From positions 61,034 through 125,033 of the forward strand of contig NZ_CBRF02000009.1 in assembly GCF_000470315.2 (NCBI RefSeq): DNA of 64,000 bases, read 5' to 3'. The position numbers were made by a program, and so were the translations under genes. This DNA is from Psychromonas sp. SP041. Lineage in GTDB: Bacteria; Pseudomonadota; Gammaproteobacteria; Enterobacterales; Psychromonadaceae. The notes under the pieces are model-generated. The model was given only the letters and a program-made list of their open reading frames with translations, was not told where the DNA came from and searched no databases. Below are positions 38,847-47,955 of this stretch, piece after piece (position 1 is the first letter of the stretch; the number at the start of each line of letters is the position of its first letter).

Positions 38847-39211
38847 TCACATCATTTTATGATTTCTCGTCCAAATATCTGACTGTTTGTAACCACCAAA
38901 TACTGTTGGGGCAGTATATAAATGATAACAGTTTGTCCATGCACAACCTGCTTTCATACCACGTCCAACACGGTAGGCTCTATTGTTATCATGCATCTAT
39001 AAACCAACACCTAAAGTAAACTCAGTCTCATTAGCAATGGTTAATGTATCCGCTTCATTTTTAAAGGGGTAATGCTGATTACTGGCATAAAGATCTCTTC
39101 TTGGAAGGCGCGCATATCGTTAGTGTCTTTTAATAAGGTTGGCTGAATGTAATAGCCTTCATGTGCACCATCAAATTCCTCATAAGCATTACCAGTCAAC
39201 ACTTCAACCCC
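38847..39211 (-). pseudogene. Aldehyde dehydrogenase, C-terminal remnant
   Basis: The minus strand reads GVEVLTGNAYEEFDGAHEGYYIQPTLL, then FQEEIFMPVISIT, and after a frameshift NEADTLTIANETEFTLGVGL. A TAG follows where Trp is expected, then MHDNNRAYRVGRGMKAGCAWTNCYH and FGGYKQS...NHKMM. This is the last quarter of an ExaC/AldB-type aldehyde dehydrogenase (EEIFGPV, WTNCYHAYP, FGGYKQSGIGRENHKMM). The 5' three quarters, including the catalytic Cys, are gone. A broken LysR gene lies divergently next to it. Confidence 0.88.
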
Positions 39212-39292
39212 TTATTAATTGGAACTTAGACACTTTATTATTAATAGAAAGTATTAGTGAATAGCTATAATAATTAATACAGAATAGAAATA

Positions 39293-39928
39293 ATGATAGA
39301 TAGAATTAATGCAATATATGTCTTTGTTGCCATAGTCATTGAAAATCGCTTTAGTAATGCAGTTTCAGTCATGCAATTGTCCCTCAGTTAATAGTAAATA
39401 TTTTCAAAATTAGAAGTGCAATTTCATGTACGATTATTACTCCGTACAACACGTAAAGTCAGCTTGACTAAAGCGGGATATCAACATACCCAAAAAATAT
39501 TATTAAGCATTGATTACATGGTTGATGACATGGACTCACAACTTGATGTTTTACAATAAAATTCCAAAGGTGCATGACGCATTAACACACCAGTTTCATT
39601 TGCATTAAGACACACGGCTAAGTTAGTAGTAGAGTTCCCATTACGCTATCCATGACCCTGTAAATAATTCAATGTAGATTTACAATTCAATAACCGAAAA
39701 GTTGATATCGTAGATGAAGAACTTGATGTGGCGATTCGTATTGATCAACTTAAAACCTCGCCATTAATTGTTAAAGATATTGCGCCAATTCGCGTTATTT
39801 TATGTGCTTCCTCAAATTACCTTAAGCAATACAGCACACCTACTAAGCCTGAAAATCTTAAAACACATCGTTACTTACACTGCAGCTACATGGAAAAGAT
39901 GGTAAGGATGAAGTATTTCAATGATTAA
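39293..39928 (+). pseudogene. LysR-family regulator pseudogene
   Basis: From ATG 39293: MIDRINAIYVFVAIVIENRFSNAVSVMQLS, a LysR HTH start, then stops. QFHVRLLLRTTRKVSLTKAGYQHTQKILLSIDYMVDDMDSQLDVL continues in another frame, and NRKVDIVDEELDVAIRIDQLKTSPLIVKDIAPIRVILCASSNYLKQYSTPTKPENLKTHRYLHCSY gives the effector domain. Several stops and frameshifts are present. Degenerate similarity may extend to about 40173. It is divergent from the aldehyde dehydrogenase remnant, so an entire regulator/enzyme pair has decayed. Confidence 0.87.
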
Positions 39929-40336
39929 GAACACAAAACACGAGCATTGCGTAATAAGAATAGAGATGTCTTATTGATTTTATGGAAAGATAATACGATT
40001 CACTACCCTATTAGTATAATAAACTATAAAAAATCTATTCGCTTTCAATACAATTGTTTCATAAACTTAACTACAACATTATTTATTAATGTAATTAACA
40101 ATTTAAAACAACCAGATCACGCTAAACAAGTATTTCAAAGAAAATCCTTAACTTCTCGACTATCGCCAAAATAAATATTAATCATTTAAGGGTATATTTT
40201 TTACATTAAAGACTATTAAAAAATTAAATTTATGCAATAATGAAGTCTGATTGGATGTATTTTTGACTTTAACAATACCTTTTTATTATCAAATGTATTG
40301 TCTATATACTAAACACTGAAATATAAAGGCTAACTT

Positions 40337-40672
40337 ATGAGTCGTTGGTATGATAAACGCCCTAAACTTGGGACAAATCTAGATAAGTTTAAAGGTATGA
40401 AGCAAGAGGCTAGAGAGCCTATCTTAAATGATATCATTGAACTGGTAAAGCGAAGCCAGCCAAACCTAATGACCATAGAACAGGCATTTGATTTCCGATT
40501 AAATTGCTCTCGATTACGTTGGTATGAACATGACCCTCACTGTTGGTTTGTTTTTAACGTATTAGAAATAGCAAATGTAAAAACCTTAAAATCAGTAGAA
40601 GATCTATTAGAATCAATTAAGGAACGATTAGTATCTGTAGACGATCAACTAGATTCTAAAATGTGTGCTTAA
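40337..40672 (+). CDS. Conserved small protein of unknown function
   Basis: A 111-residue soluble, mostly helical protein starting MSRWYDKRPKLGTNLDKFKGM and containing RLRWYEHDPHCWFVFNVLEIAN. I recall similar SRWYDK proteins in other marine gammaproteobacteria but know no function. AAAGG lies about 8 bp before the ATG, and a plausible -10 (TATACT) is at 40305-40310. It is an intact gene standing between pseudogenes, which suggests selection keeps it. Confidence 0.65.
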   Translation: MSRWYDKRPKLGTNLDKFKGMKQEAREPILNDIIELVKRSQPNLMTIEQAFDFRLNCSRLRWYEHDPHCWFVFNVLEIANVKTLKSVEDLLESIKERLVSVDDQLDSKMCA

Positions 40673-41094
40673 AAAATAAATTAACGTATAAAAATAAACA
40701 TAGAATACTTATTCTAATGCATGTTTTATTAGTTTAGTTCCAAATTATGCTTTTATTCGAGTTAATGATTACCGCTTATTCTCTGGGTAAACTCATTATT
40801 ATTCAAAGAGTATTTTGTGCTTGATAGCCATCACAAATACCTGAATTAACATTAAAACGTCAATCGTCTGACTTGCTTTAATCAGTAAGTTAACAATATT
40901 TATTTTTATCATATTGATAGCAATATAGAGCAGAAAATATATTCCTCATCATGATAAAAGGTATACACGGCCGACCTCCCCTTCAACTAATGAACAATAT
41001 GTATTTGCTATATTACTTATCTAAATTACGACACACTTTTTCTTTTAATAGACAGCTTTAAGGAATTAAGTTAAATATAGAATGGATTCTTATA
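40673..41094. other. Intergenic, no gene seen
   Basis: About 420 bp of AT-rich DNA upstream of the split outer-membrane protein gene. I find no coding frame or strong hairpin. Confidence 0.35.
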
Positions 41095-42226
41095 GTGATT
41101 AAATCTCTTACCTTATTATTGTTACTAGCCTATTCCCCGTTATCACTTTCCTCTACAGCACAGCGAAATTCAACTGAAGCACTTGCAACTGCAGTCGTAC
41201 TTTCTGACAGTGATTCAATCAGTATCGGTATTAGTAATTTTGATCCACAGACTTTATTCAATAAGAATAAAGAAAACCAAACAGGCAGAGATGCGATTGC
41301 CTTACGCAACTCACTGAGCATTTATAACTTACCCTATACATTCGTATTAGATAAAAAAAATGAAGATTTTTCCAATAAAATAATGTTTCGTTTAACTTAT
41401 ACCGATTACATTAAATAAGTGATCTAAATTTTACGCAGAAAAAATGACTTAGTTTAAGGCGTAAATCGAGCTAAATGGTTATTCCCTTTACGAAATTTAC
41501 AACGAAGAAATAAGTTATTTTAACAAGTAAAATAGATCAGTTAATTAGTGTGATTGGTATTATATAAAACAAAAAACTAATCATGATTTCTTTGACGATT
41601 TGATTGAACAACCCGATAAAAATGTAGACCATATCTACTCTATTTATAATGCTTATATTCAAGACCTACGACTTACAGAACACTTTAAATTAAGACTACG
41701 TCTGGGAGGCTATTTAATGCATCATAAAAATAAACATCATTATAATAGTGGATTCTCAAAAAGCTTAAAACCAGCTCTGGATAATGCTTATTTCAATACG
41801 AGAGCCAATGCCGCGATTATTGAACCTAATATACAATTAACTTATACCCAAGCAACTGATTGGGGAAAATGGCGAGTAACGTCGGATCTAAATTACTTAA
41901 TAGGTAGGGTTTATTCAGGCTCTAAAGCGATTGTAGGCGCAACACCTGAGGGCGTGCGTCTGAACAATGGAGTTAAACTGCATTTTGATATTCACAACAA
42001 CCCATTTGATGCAGAATCTATTTACTTAAACTTACAACGTACTGACATGCATGGCGATATGACCAACTCTTTCCAAACAGATCATTTTTACACTATGGGT
42101 TTAGGTATTTTATTTGATACTCACAAATTCAAAGATCTAGTCAAAAATATGGGAGTTGGGTTAAATCTTAATGTAGGAACGTCATTATCAGGCGGCAGTA
42201 TTGTGTTTTATTTTAACGAGTTTTAA
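41095..42226 (+). pseudogene. Outer-membrane beta-barrel protein gene split by a MITE
   Basis: The first part (GTG at 41095) has a signal peptide, MIKSLTLLLLLAYSPLSLSS, and beta-strand-like segments up to NKIMFRLTY; the MITE then adds TDYIK and a stop. The second part resumes after 41560 and encodes alternating barrel strands (LRLTEHFKLRLRLGGYLM, GVGLNLNVGTSLSGGSIVFYF) ending in Phe. Removing the MITE and one TTA joins ...RLTY to IKQKTNHDFFDDLIEQPDKN in frame and rebuilds a protein of about 322 residues. It resembles the solitary outer-membrane autotransporter barrel family. No other inactivating change is visible. Confidence 0.85.
41400..41559. mobile_element. MITE copy 4 (160 bp, divergent), inside an outer-membrane protein gene
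   Basis: Begins TACCGATTACATTAAATAAG and ends AGTGTGATTGGTA. It shares AATAAGTGATC, GCAGAAAAAA, AAGGCGT and the TTGGTA end with the other copies but differs inside, so it is another subfamily. TTA flanks both ends (41397-41399 and 41560-41562). Confidence 0.85.
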
Positions 42227-42771
42227 ACTCGTCATTATTTAAAATAAATAACAATAATTTTATCATGTACTTATATTGATATTCTATTTTTAAAAACACA
42301 AATACTGCTTTAATTAATCATTTTTAATGTTGCTTTAATAACGACATCTCGAATATAACTAGAATTACAATGATGAAAAACGATTCAGATAATGAGACTT
42401 AAAGTTGGCGAAACTAAGTCATAATAAATCATTATCAACATACGGCAGATCCAACTTTGAAATACATAACCTCCAAGCAGCTATCACTACAATATGTTCA
42501 GCTATTAAGTTAACTTACCTTTCAACAGTTTGAAGTTAAAGATTAAGTCGATTATTTTACGATCTTAAGGTGCTTTTTTTCTTATTTGATTTACTTTTTT
42601 TGATTTTCAGCGTTTTAAATATAATGGGATGCTTTTCCAACATAAATGTCCATCTAGCCATTTAGCTGGCGCTAAGTTTATAATGGCAATGAGTAAACTA
42701 GACTAAAACCTTTATCTCATTTGAGCACTAAAAACTTAAAGTTGAAAAAGTAAACTATAAAAAAAACACCC
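42227..42771. other. Intergenic, no gene seen
   Basis: About 545 bp between the split barrel gene and the ackA terminator. No coding frame or clear repeat was found. Confidence 0.35.
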
Positions 42772-42773
42772 AC

Positions 42774-42800
42774 AAAAAAAAACCAATCATTTCTGATTAG
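42774..42800 (-). terminator. Rho-independent terminator of ackA
   Basis: On the minus strand CTAATCA, loop GAAA, TGATTGG, followed by a long T-run. The 7-bp stem with a GNRA-type loop starts about 28 bp after the stop codon. Confidence 0.85.
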
Positions 42801-42828
42801 CCTTTTCATTTTTAAAGCAATGTGAGAA

Positions 42829-44037
42829 TTAAACGTTCACTAGTGCTAATGTATCTTGTGCGATAACCCACTCTTCGTTGGTTTGAATAACCATTGAGAT
42901 AGTGCTGTCTTTTTCAGTGATAATACCTTGGTTAGAAGACTTACCGAAGCGGTTTGCTAAGTTTTCTTGTTCGTTAACTTTAAAGCCTAATAAACCTAAA
43001 CGCTCTAATGTTAGTTGACGGATTGGTGCTGAGTTTTCACCGATACCACCAGTGAAGATAACCGCGTCTAAACGTCCATCTAAGGCTGCTGTGTAGCTTC
43101 CAATGTATTTAGCTAGACGGTAACAGTATAAATCCATTGCGCGTTTTGCAGCTTCATCTGTGTCGTAATTATCTTCAACAAAACGACAATCTGATGTTTT
43201 TTCTGTTAATCCTAATAAACCAGATTCTTTTGTTAGCATGTCATTGATTTCTGCCATGCTATAACCTAGCTCATCGTGTAAATGGAAGATGATTGCAGGG
43301 TCAACATCACCACAACGAGTTCCCATTACAAGCCCTTCTAATGGGGTCATACCCATTGAAGTATCTACAGAAACGCCATTTTTAATCGCACAAACAGAAC
43401 CACCGTTACCTAAGTGACAATTGATGATGTTTAACTCAGACACAGGTTTTTGTAACACATCAGCTACTTGTAGGCTGATGTAGTAATGGCTTGTACCGTG
43501 CATACCGTAACGACGAATACCATTATCGCGGTAAAGTTTATATGGTAGAGCATATAAGTACGCTTCTTCTGGCATTGTTTGGTGGAACGCAGTGTCGAAT
43601 ACCGCTACATTTGATAATGCAGGTAAAGCTTTTTGAGCTGCACGAATACCGATTAGGTGTGCAGGGTTATGTAATGGTGCTAATGAGATACAATTTTCAA
43701 TACCTTTCATTACTTCGTCAGAGATAACCGCTGATTTAGTGAACTGTTCACCACCATGAACAACACGATGCCCGATAGCAAATAGGTTTGCTTTTAATGC
43801 TGGATTTAAAGAAAGAATTTCATCTACGATGTACGTTAATGCTTCTTCATGTGCAGCGCCTGCGCCTAAATCAGCTTTTCCTTTAACACCTTCTAAATTC
43901 CATTTAATACTTGCATTATCTAACTGCAAACATTCAGAAAGACCTGAAAGTTTTTCATCGCCATTAACGGCATCAATGATGGCAAACTTCAAAGAAGAAC
44001 TACCACAGTTAAGTACAAGAATCAGTTTGCTATCCAT
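42829..44037 (-). CDS. ackA: Acetate kinase
   Basis: Interconverts acetate + ATP and acetyl phosphate + ADP in the cytoplasm. 402 residues (E. coli AckA has 400). Motifs: [11 protein letters not shown] (N-terminal phosphate site), [32 protein letters not shown] and [20 protein letters not shown], all characteristic of the family. The gene ends in its own terminator and no pta lies downstream, so the usual ackA-pta operon is broken up here or a second ackA exists elsewhere. Identification is secure. Confidence 0.97.
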   Translation of the reverse strand: MDSKLILVLNCGSSSLKFAIIDAVNGDEKLSGLSECLQLDNASIKWNLEGVKGKADLGAGAAHEEALTYIVDEILSLNPALKANLFAIGHRVVHGGEQFTKSAVISDEVMKGIENCISLAPLHNPAHLIGIRAAQKALPALSNVAVFDTAFHQTMPEEAYLYALPYKLYRDNGIRRYGMHGTSHYYISLQVADVLQKPVSELNIINCHLGNGGSVCAIKNGVSVDTSMGMTPLEGLVMGTRCGDVDPAIIFHLHDELGYSMAEINDMLTKESGLLGLTEKTSDCRFVEDNYDTDEAAKRAMDLYCYRLAKYIGSYTAALDGRLDAVIFTGGIGENSAPIRQLTLERLGLLGFKVNEQENLANRFGKSSNQGIITEKDSTISMVIQTNEEWVIAQDTLALVNV

Positions 44038-44590
44038 TTTTTAAATCCTATTTATCACAAAAACAAAGAGTTAGATCAATAAACAAGCCCAACTCTATAA
44101 AAGTTATATTTTTTGGCATTGTAAAGAAACAATAATCGATATAGCCCCTATGAATACTATCGCCAAATTAGAAGTGCGCAAGCATACACGTGAACGACAG
44201 AGATCACAAAACAGTTTTAAAAAGCTCATCCACCTTTGTTGATGAAAGATTATAAAGGGTATGTTAAAAAAAAGTGACGAAACGCACGTTTATAACATTT
44301 TCACTAGTTGTTGAGTATTATTTCACCAACAAAATAGCAACATTTAATTCACATTTGGCATTTGCCATCATCATAAAAAACATTCAAAAAAATGATTTCT
44401 TAGGCGGCATAAGCTCATTAATAAAGAGTATGAATAGAAGTGGTTAACATAATGTTATTAAAATAGACGTATTAGCAAAGTCCATCACAATGACAGCGCC
44501 GTTTAGTATCAATCAATGCGTTAACTTAATAACTCAATGATTTAAAGATCTGAAGGTTTAACAGTATAGCGTTCTAACTATATAGAAATT
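44038..44590. other. ackA upstream region
   Basis: About 550 bp without a gene, presumably holding the ackA promoter. AT-rich; no strong dyad recognised. Confidence 0.4.
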
Positions 44591-44686
44591 TAGTGGCTCA
44601 AAGGTGTAGTGGCTTAAGGATTTAGTTACTTGCAAGTTTAGTTACTTGGAGGTTTAGTTGCTTAAAGGTGTAGTTAGTTACAAGCT
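44591..44686. repeat. 16-bp degenerate tandem repeat, six units
   Basis: Six consecutive 16-bp units beginning TAGT, with consensus near TAGTTACTTGAAGGTT (for example 44623-44638 and 44639-44654 differ at two positions). The unit looks like a doubled octamer (TAGTNNCT plus NNAAGGTT). Non-coding, between ackA and a lysR gene. Confidence 0.85.
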
Positions 44687-44787
44687 TAACTAGGTAGGCG
44701 TTAAATTGATTTTTAGTGGTACAGTGATTTTGGCTATTACAACTGCTATTACAACTACAGCTTTAATAGCTCAATAATTTACTGACT

Positions 44788-44820
44788 TAGCGGCTTAGCA
44801 ATTTGATAAGCTAGCCGCTA
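44788..44820 (-). terminator. Hairpin after the lactate-locus lysR gene
   Basis: TAGCGGC and GCCGCTA form a perfect 7-bp outer stem, extended by TAGC/GCTA after an unpaired T. It lies 37 bp after the lysR stop on the minus strand; no strong T-run. Confidence 0.45.
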
Positions 44821-44856
44821 GATTGATGATGTCGTTAATCCAACTCACTTAAATCA

Positions 44857-45762
44857 CTAAAAAGACTCACCTATTGCTAAATAACTTTCTCGAATATGTT
44901 CAATCAACATACGAATCTTCAGCGGAGCCTGACGTGTAAATGGATAAACAGCATAAATACCTAGTTTCTTACCTACCTGCTCAGGAAAAATATCAATTAA
45001 GTCGCCTTTCAAAATATCTTGATACACTAAACAACGTGGCACATAAGCCACCCCATTCCCGCCTAATGCAATTTTTCGCAATGATCCCGCATTATTAGTG
45101 GTGAAGTTCCCTGACACTTTAATAATATAATTACTGTTATTCCCTTTGAACTCCCACTCAGAGGCCCCTGTTGTTTGATACGCGTATTGTAGGCAATTAT
45201 GATTAACTAACGATTCTGGTGTAGTGGGTCTTCCAAACCGTTGAATATAAGCGGGGGCGACACAAATAACCCACTGAGAATCAATTAAGTGGCGAGCGAT
45301 TAAATTTGAGTCGTTCATATCGCCGGTTCTAATCACTAAATCGTAGCCACCTTCCACTAAATCCACAAAAGAATTTCTCATAGACATGTCGACCGTGAGT
45401 CCAGGGTGCATATTACAAAACTCAGCAACAGTGTTCGCCAATAAAAGGTCACCAGAAATGGTTGGCACTGACATTTTTATATTTCCAACCATACTTTCGG
45501 CATATCCATATACCGCATCAATCGCTTCCACTGCGGCCTGCCTCACATTTTTAGCACCTTGATAAAGCACTTTCCCGGCTTCACTCAGTGTTAATTTTCG
45601 CGTTGTTCTATATAAAAGTTGTACGCCAAGCTCTTCTTCTAATCTGGCGATATGTTTGCTAACCACTGAATTTGTAAGGGAATTAATTTCTGCTACTTTG
45701 CTAAATGAGCCCTGCTCTACCACTTGAACAAATAGAATTAAATCATCAGTCTTTGTCATCAT
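44857..45762 (-). CDS. LysR-family regulator of the lactate locus
   Basis: LysR regulator with HTH TDDLILFVQVVEQGSFSKVAEINSLTNSVVSKHIARLEEELGVQLLYRTTRKLTLSEAG and an effector domain of the CrgA/DsdC-related type (YDLVIRTGDMNDSNLIARHL). The frame opens at 45792, but AGGTG sits before the ATG-ATG pair at 45762/45759 and family members begin at MTKTDDL, so the shorter start is preferred (about 301 residues). It is divergent from lctP and probably controls lactate uptake and oxidation. The effector is inferred, not shown. Confidence 0.85.
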   Translation of the reverse strand: MMTKTDDLILFVQVVEQGSFSKVAEINSLTNSVVSKHIARLEEELGVQLLYRTTRKLTLSEAGKVLYQGAKNVRQAAVEAIDAVYGYAESMVGNIKMSVPTISGDLLLANTVAEFCNMHPGLTVDMSMRNSFVDLVEGGYDLVIRTGDMNDSNLIARHLIDSQWVICVAPAYIQRFGRPTTPESLVNHNCLQYAYQTTGASEWEFKGNNSNYIIKVSGNFTTNNAGSLRKIALGGNGVAYVPRCLVYQDILKGDLIDIFPEQVGKKLGIYAVYPFTRQAPLKIRMLIEHIRESYLAIGESF

Positions 45763-45794
45763 TACACCTGTTTTGGAAACAATGTTTGTCATTA

Positions 45795-45810
45795 TCTCTA
45801 TATATAGAGA
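45795..45810. promoter_or_regulatory. 16-bp perfect palindrome between lysR and lctP
   Basis: TCTCTATATATAGAGA is a perfect palindrome in the 180-bp divergent control region, just upstream of lysR. It may be the operator or part of a promoter. Confidence 0.45.
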
Positions 45811-45940
45811 AAAAACAAAGGAGTATCGTCACAATCCATTAACAAATGCACAACAAAAAACAAAGAAAGACGCGTTAATGTCACTCTGTTTTTAGTCATG
45901 GTTATGGGGACATAACAGTCATATAGAAAAGGAAAAATAG

Positions 45941-47659
45941 ATGAACAGTACGTTACTTGCATTAATTGCATTTTTACCAATAGTAATGGCGGCAATCTTA
46001 TTAGTTGGGCTAAATTGGCCAGCCAAAAAAGCAATGCCAGTCGCCTTTGTATTAACAGCCGTTATTGCTTTCTTTGTTTGGGATATGTCTTCAACGCGTA
46101 TTATTGCCTCGTCCTTACAGGGGTTACTCATAACAGTATCGGTATTATGGATTGTATTCGGTGCAATTTTTTTACTCAACACATTGAAACATACCGGGGC
46201 CATTAATGTTATTCGTACAGGCTTCATCAATATATCTCCTGACCGCCGTATTCAAGCTATCATCATCGCTTGGTGTTTTGGCTCATTCATTGAAGGCGCA
46301 TCAGGATTCGGTACACCAGCCGCTATCGCAGCGCCACTCCTGGTTGCTATAGGTTTCCCCGCATTAGCTGCTGTCGTCATTGGCATGATGATTCAATCAA
46401 CACCCGTTTCATTTGGTGCTGTTGGTACGCCAATCATCGTTGGTGTTAACAAAGGCCTTGATACTCATAACATATCAGAAATATTGGTATCTGGAGGGTC
46501 AACGTGGGACATTTACTTGCAAGAAATAACCAATAATGTCGCTATCATTCATGCTGTTGTAGGGACTTTCATACCAGTATTAATGGCAATGATGCTGACA
46601 CGCTTTTTTGGCAAGAATAAAAGCTGGACAGAAGCATTAAACATTTTACCTTTTGCCATATTTGCAGGCTTAGCATTCACCGTACCTTATGCATTAACAG
46701 GTGTTTTTCTTGGTCCTGAATTCCCATCATTAATGGGGGGGTTAATAAGCCTTACTATTGTTGTAACTGCCGCTAAAAAAGGATTCCTTGTACCTAAAAA
46801 AGGTTGGGATTTTGAAGAGGAAGCAATGTGGCCTAAGGAATGGTTAGGCTCACTTAAAATGGACCTAAAAGACGGTCTTAACAAAGTAGCTAAGAAAAAA
46901 GAGATGAGCCTTGCTTTAGCTTGGGTACCTTATTTGTTGTTAGCCATTATTCTAGTGATTAGTCGTGTTAGTGCTGAATTTAAAGACTTTTTAAGAAGTG
47001 TCAGCTTATCATTTACCAATATTTTAGGAGAAACAGGGATAAGTTCTGCTATTGAACCGCTGTATTTACCAGGTGGTATTCTGGTCTTTGTTGCGCTATT
47101 GGCTGTTTTATTACAATCACGAAGCTTCAAGCCATTAGGTAGCGCATTTAAAGAATCAAGCAAAACATTAATAGGGGCAGGTTTTGTATTAATATTTGCA
47201 ATTCCGATGGTACGTATTTTTATCAACTCAGGCATTAACGGTGCTGCTTTAGCCAGTATGCCTGTCACTACGGCTAATTTTGCTGCAAATCTTGTCGGTG
47301 ATTTATTTCCAGCACTCAGTGCTTCGATTGGTGCATTAGGGGCATTTATTGCTGGGTCAAACACCATTTCAAATATGATGTTTAGTCAATTTCAATTTGA
47401 AGTTGCGCAAACGTTAGCCGTTTCAAGTACAGCGATGGTGTCTCTGCAAGCCGTTGGTGCGGCAGCTGGTAACATGATTGCCATTCATAATGTGGTTGCA
47501 GCCTCTGCAACAGTTGGCTTATTAGGTAGAGAGGGAATCATTCTACGCAAAACTATTATCCCAACATTCTATTATGTTGCAGCTACCGGCATTATTGGTT
47601 TAATTATCATTTATGGTTTTAACATTAGTGATAGCTTGATGTCTGCTCAAGGAAGATAG
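45941..47659 (+). CDS. lctP: L-lactate permease (LctP family)
   Basis: Proton-coupled lactate importer of 572 residues with about 13 membrane helices. LctP hallmarks: [25 protein letters not shown] (about residues 114-138), [19 protein letters not shown], and near the end [21 protein letters not shown] and [30 protein letters not shown] precedes the ATG. The D-lactate dehydrogenase gene follows after 296 bp and a LysR gene is divergent, so this is a lactate utilisation locus. The family carries L- and D-lactate and glycolate. Confidence 0.95.
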   Translation: MNSTLLALIAFLPIVMAAILLVGLNWPAKKAMPVAFVLTAVIAFFVWDMSSTRIIASSLQGLLITVSVLWIVFGAIFLLNTLKHTGAINVIRTGFINISPDRRIQAIIIAWCFGSFIEGASGFGTPAAIAAPLLVAIGFPALAAVVIGMMIQSTPVSFGAVGTPIIVGVNKGLDTHNISEILVSGGSTWDIYLQEITNNVAIIHAVVGTFIPVLMAMMLTRFFGKNKSWTEALNILPFAIFAGLAFTVPYALTGVFLGPEFPSLMGGLISLTIVVTAAKKGFLVPKKGWDFEEEAMWPKEWLGSLKMDLKDGLNKVAKKKEMSLALAWVPYLLLAIILVISRVSAEFKDFLRSVSLSFTNILGETGISSAIEPLYLPGGILVFVALLAVLLQSRSFKPLGSAFKESSKTLIGAGFVLIFAIPMVRIFINSGINGAALASMPVTTANFAANLVGDLFPALSASIGALGAFIAGSNTISNMMFSQFQFEVAQTLAVSSTAMVSLQAVGAAAGNMIAIHNVVAASATVGLLGREGIILRKTIIPTFYYVAATGIIGLIIIYGFNISDSLMSAQGR

Positions 47660-47714
47660 TAAGAGAAAATAGTGTAGATAAGAGTAGCCTAAATAACAGT
47701 GGTATTTTGTTTAA

Positions 47715-47741
47715 ACGGGTTTAGACACGAACTAAATCCGT
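47715..47741 (+). terminator. Intercistronic hairpin between lctP and the D-LDH gene
   Basis: ACGGGTTTAG and CTAAATCCGT pair over 10 bp with one G-T wobble and a 7-nt loop. Without a T-run it is more likely a processing or stability element than a full terminator. Confidence 0.4.
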
Positions 47742-47955
47742 ACACCTTAACGATTCACTGTTAATTATTTAATATTTTGCAATAGACCAGTCAATTTTGA
47801 CGATTGAATTTAAGTAAACAAGAAAATATAAAATAACATACAACGAATAGTGTATTAATTTTAAGTCTGTCTAATGCCATCGACATTCAATAAGCAATTA
47901 TTTATGGCACACACCTTATTAGTCAATTCGTTGCAATTCACATTGAGGATTTATA

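Noticed and set aside
41600..42226. Independent 208-residue gene starting at TTG 41600
   Set aside because: It is the second half of the MITE-split outer-membrane protein gene; the frame joins the first half exactly once the element is removed, and there is no ribosome binding site.
46930..47367. 145-codon minus-strand frame opposite lctP
   Set aside because: Antisense shadow of the lactate permease; no recognisable motifs.
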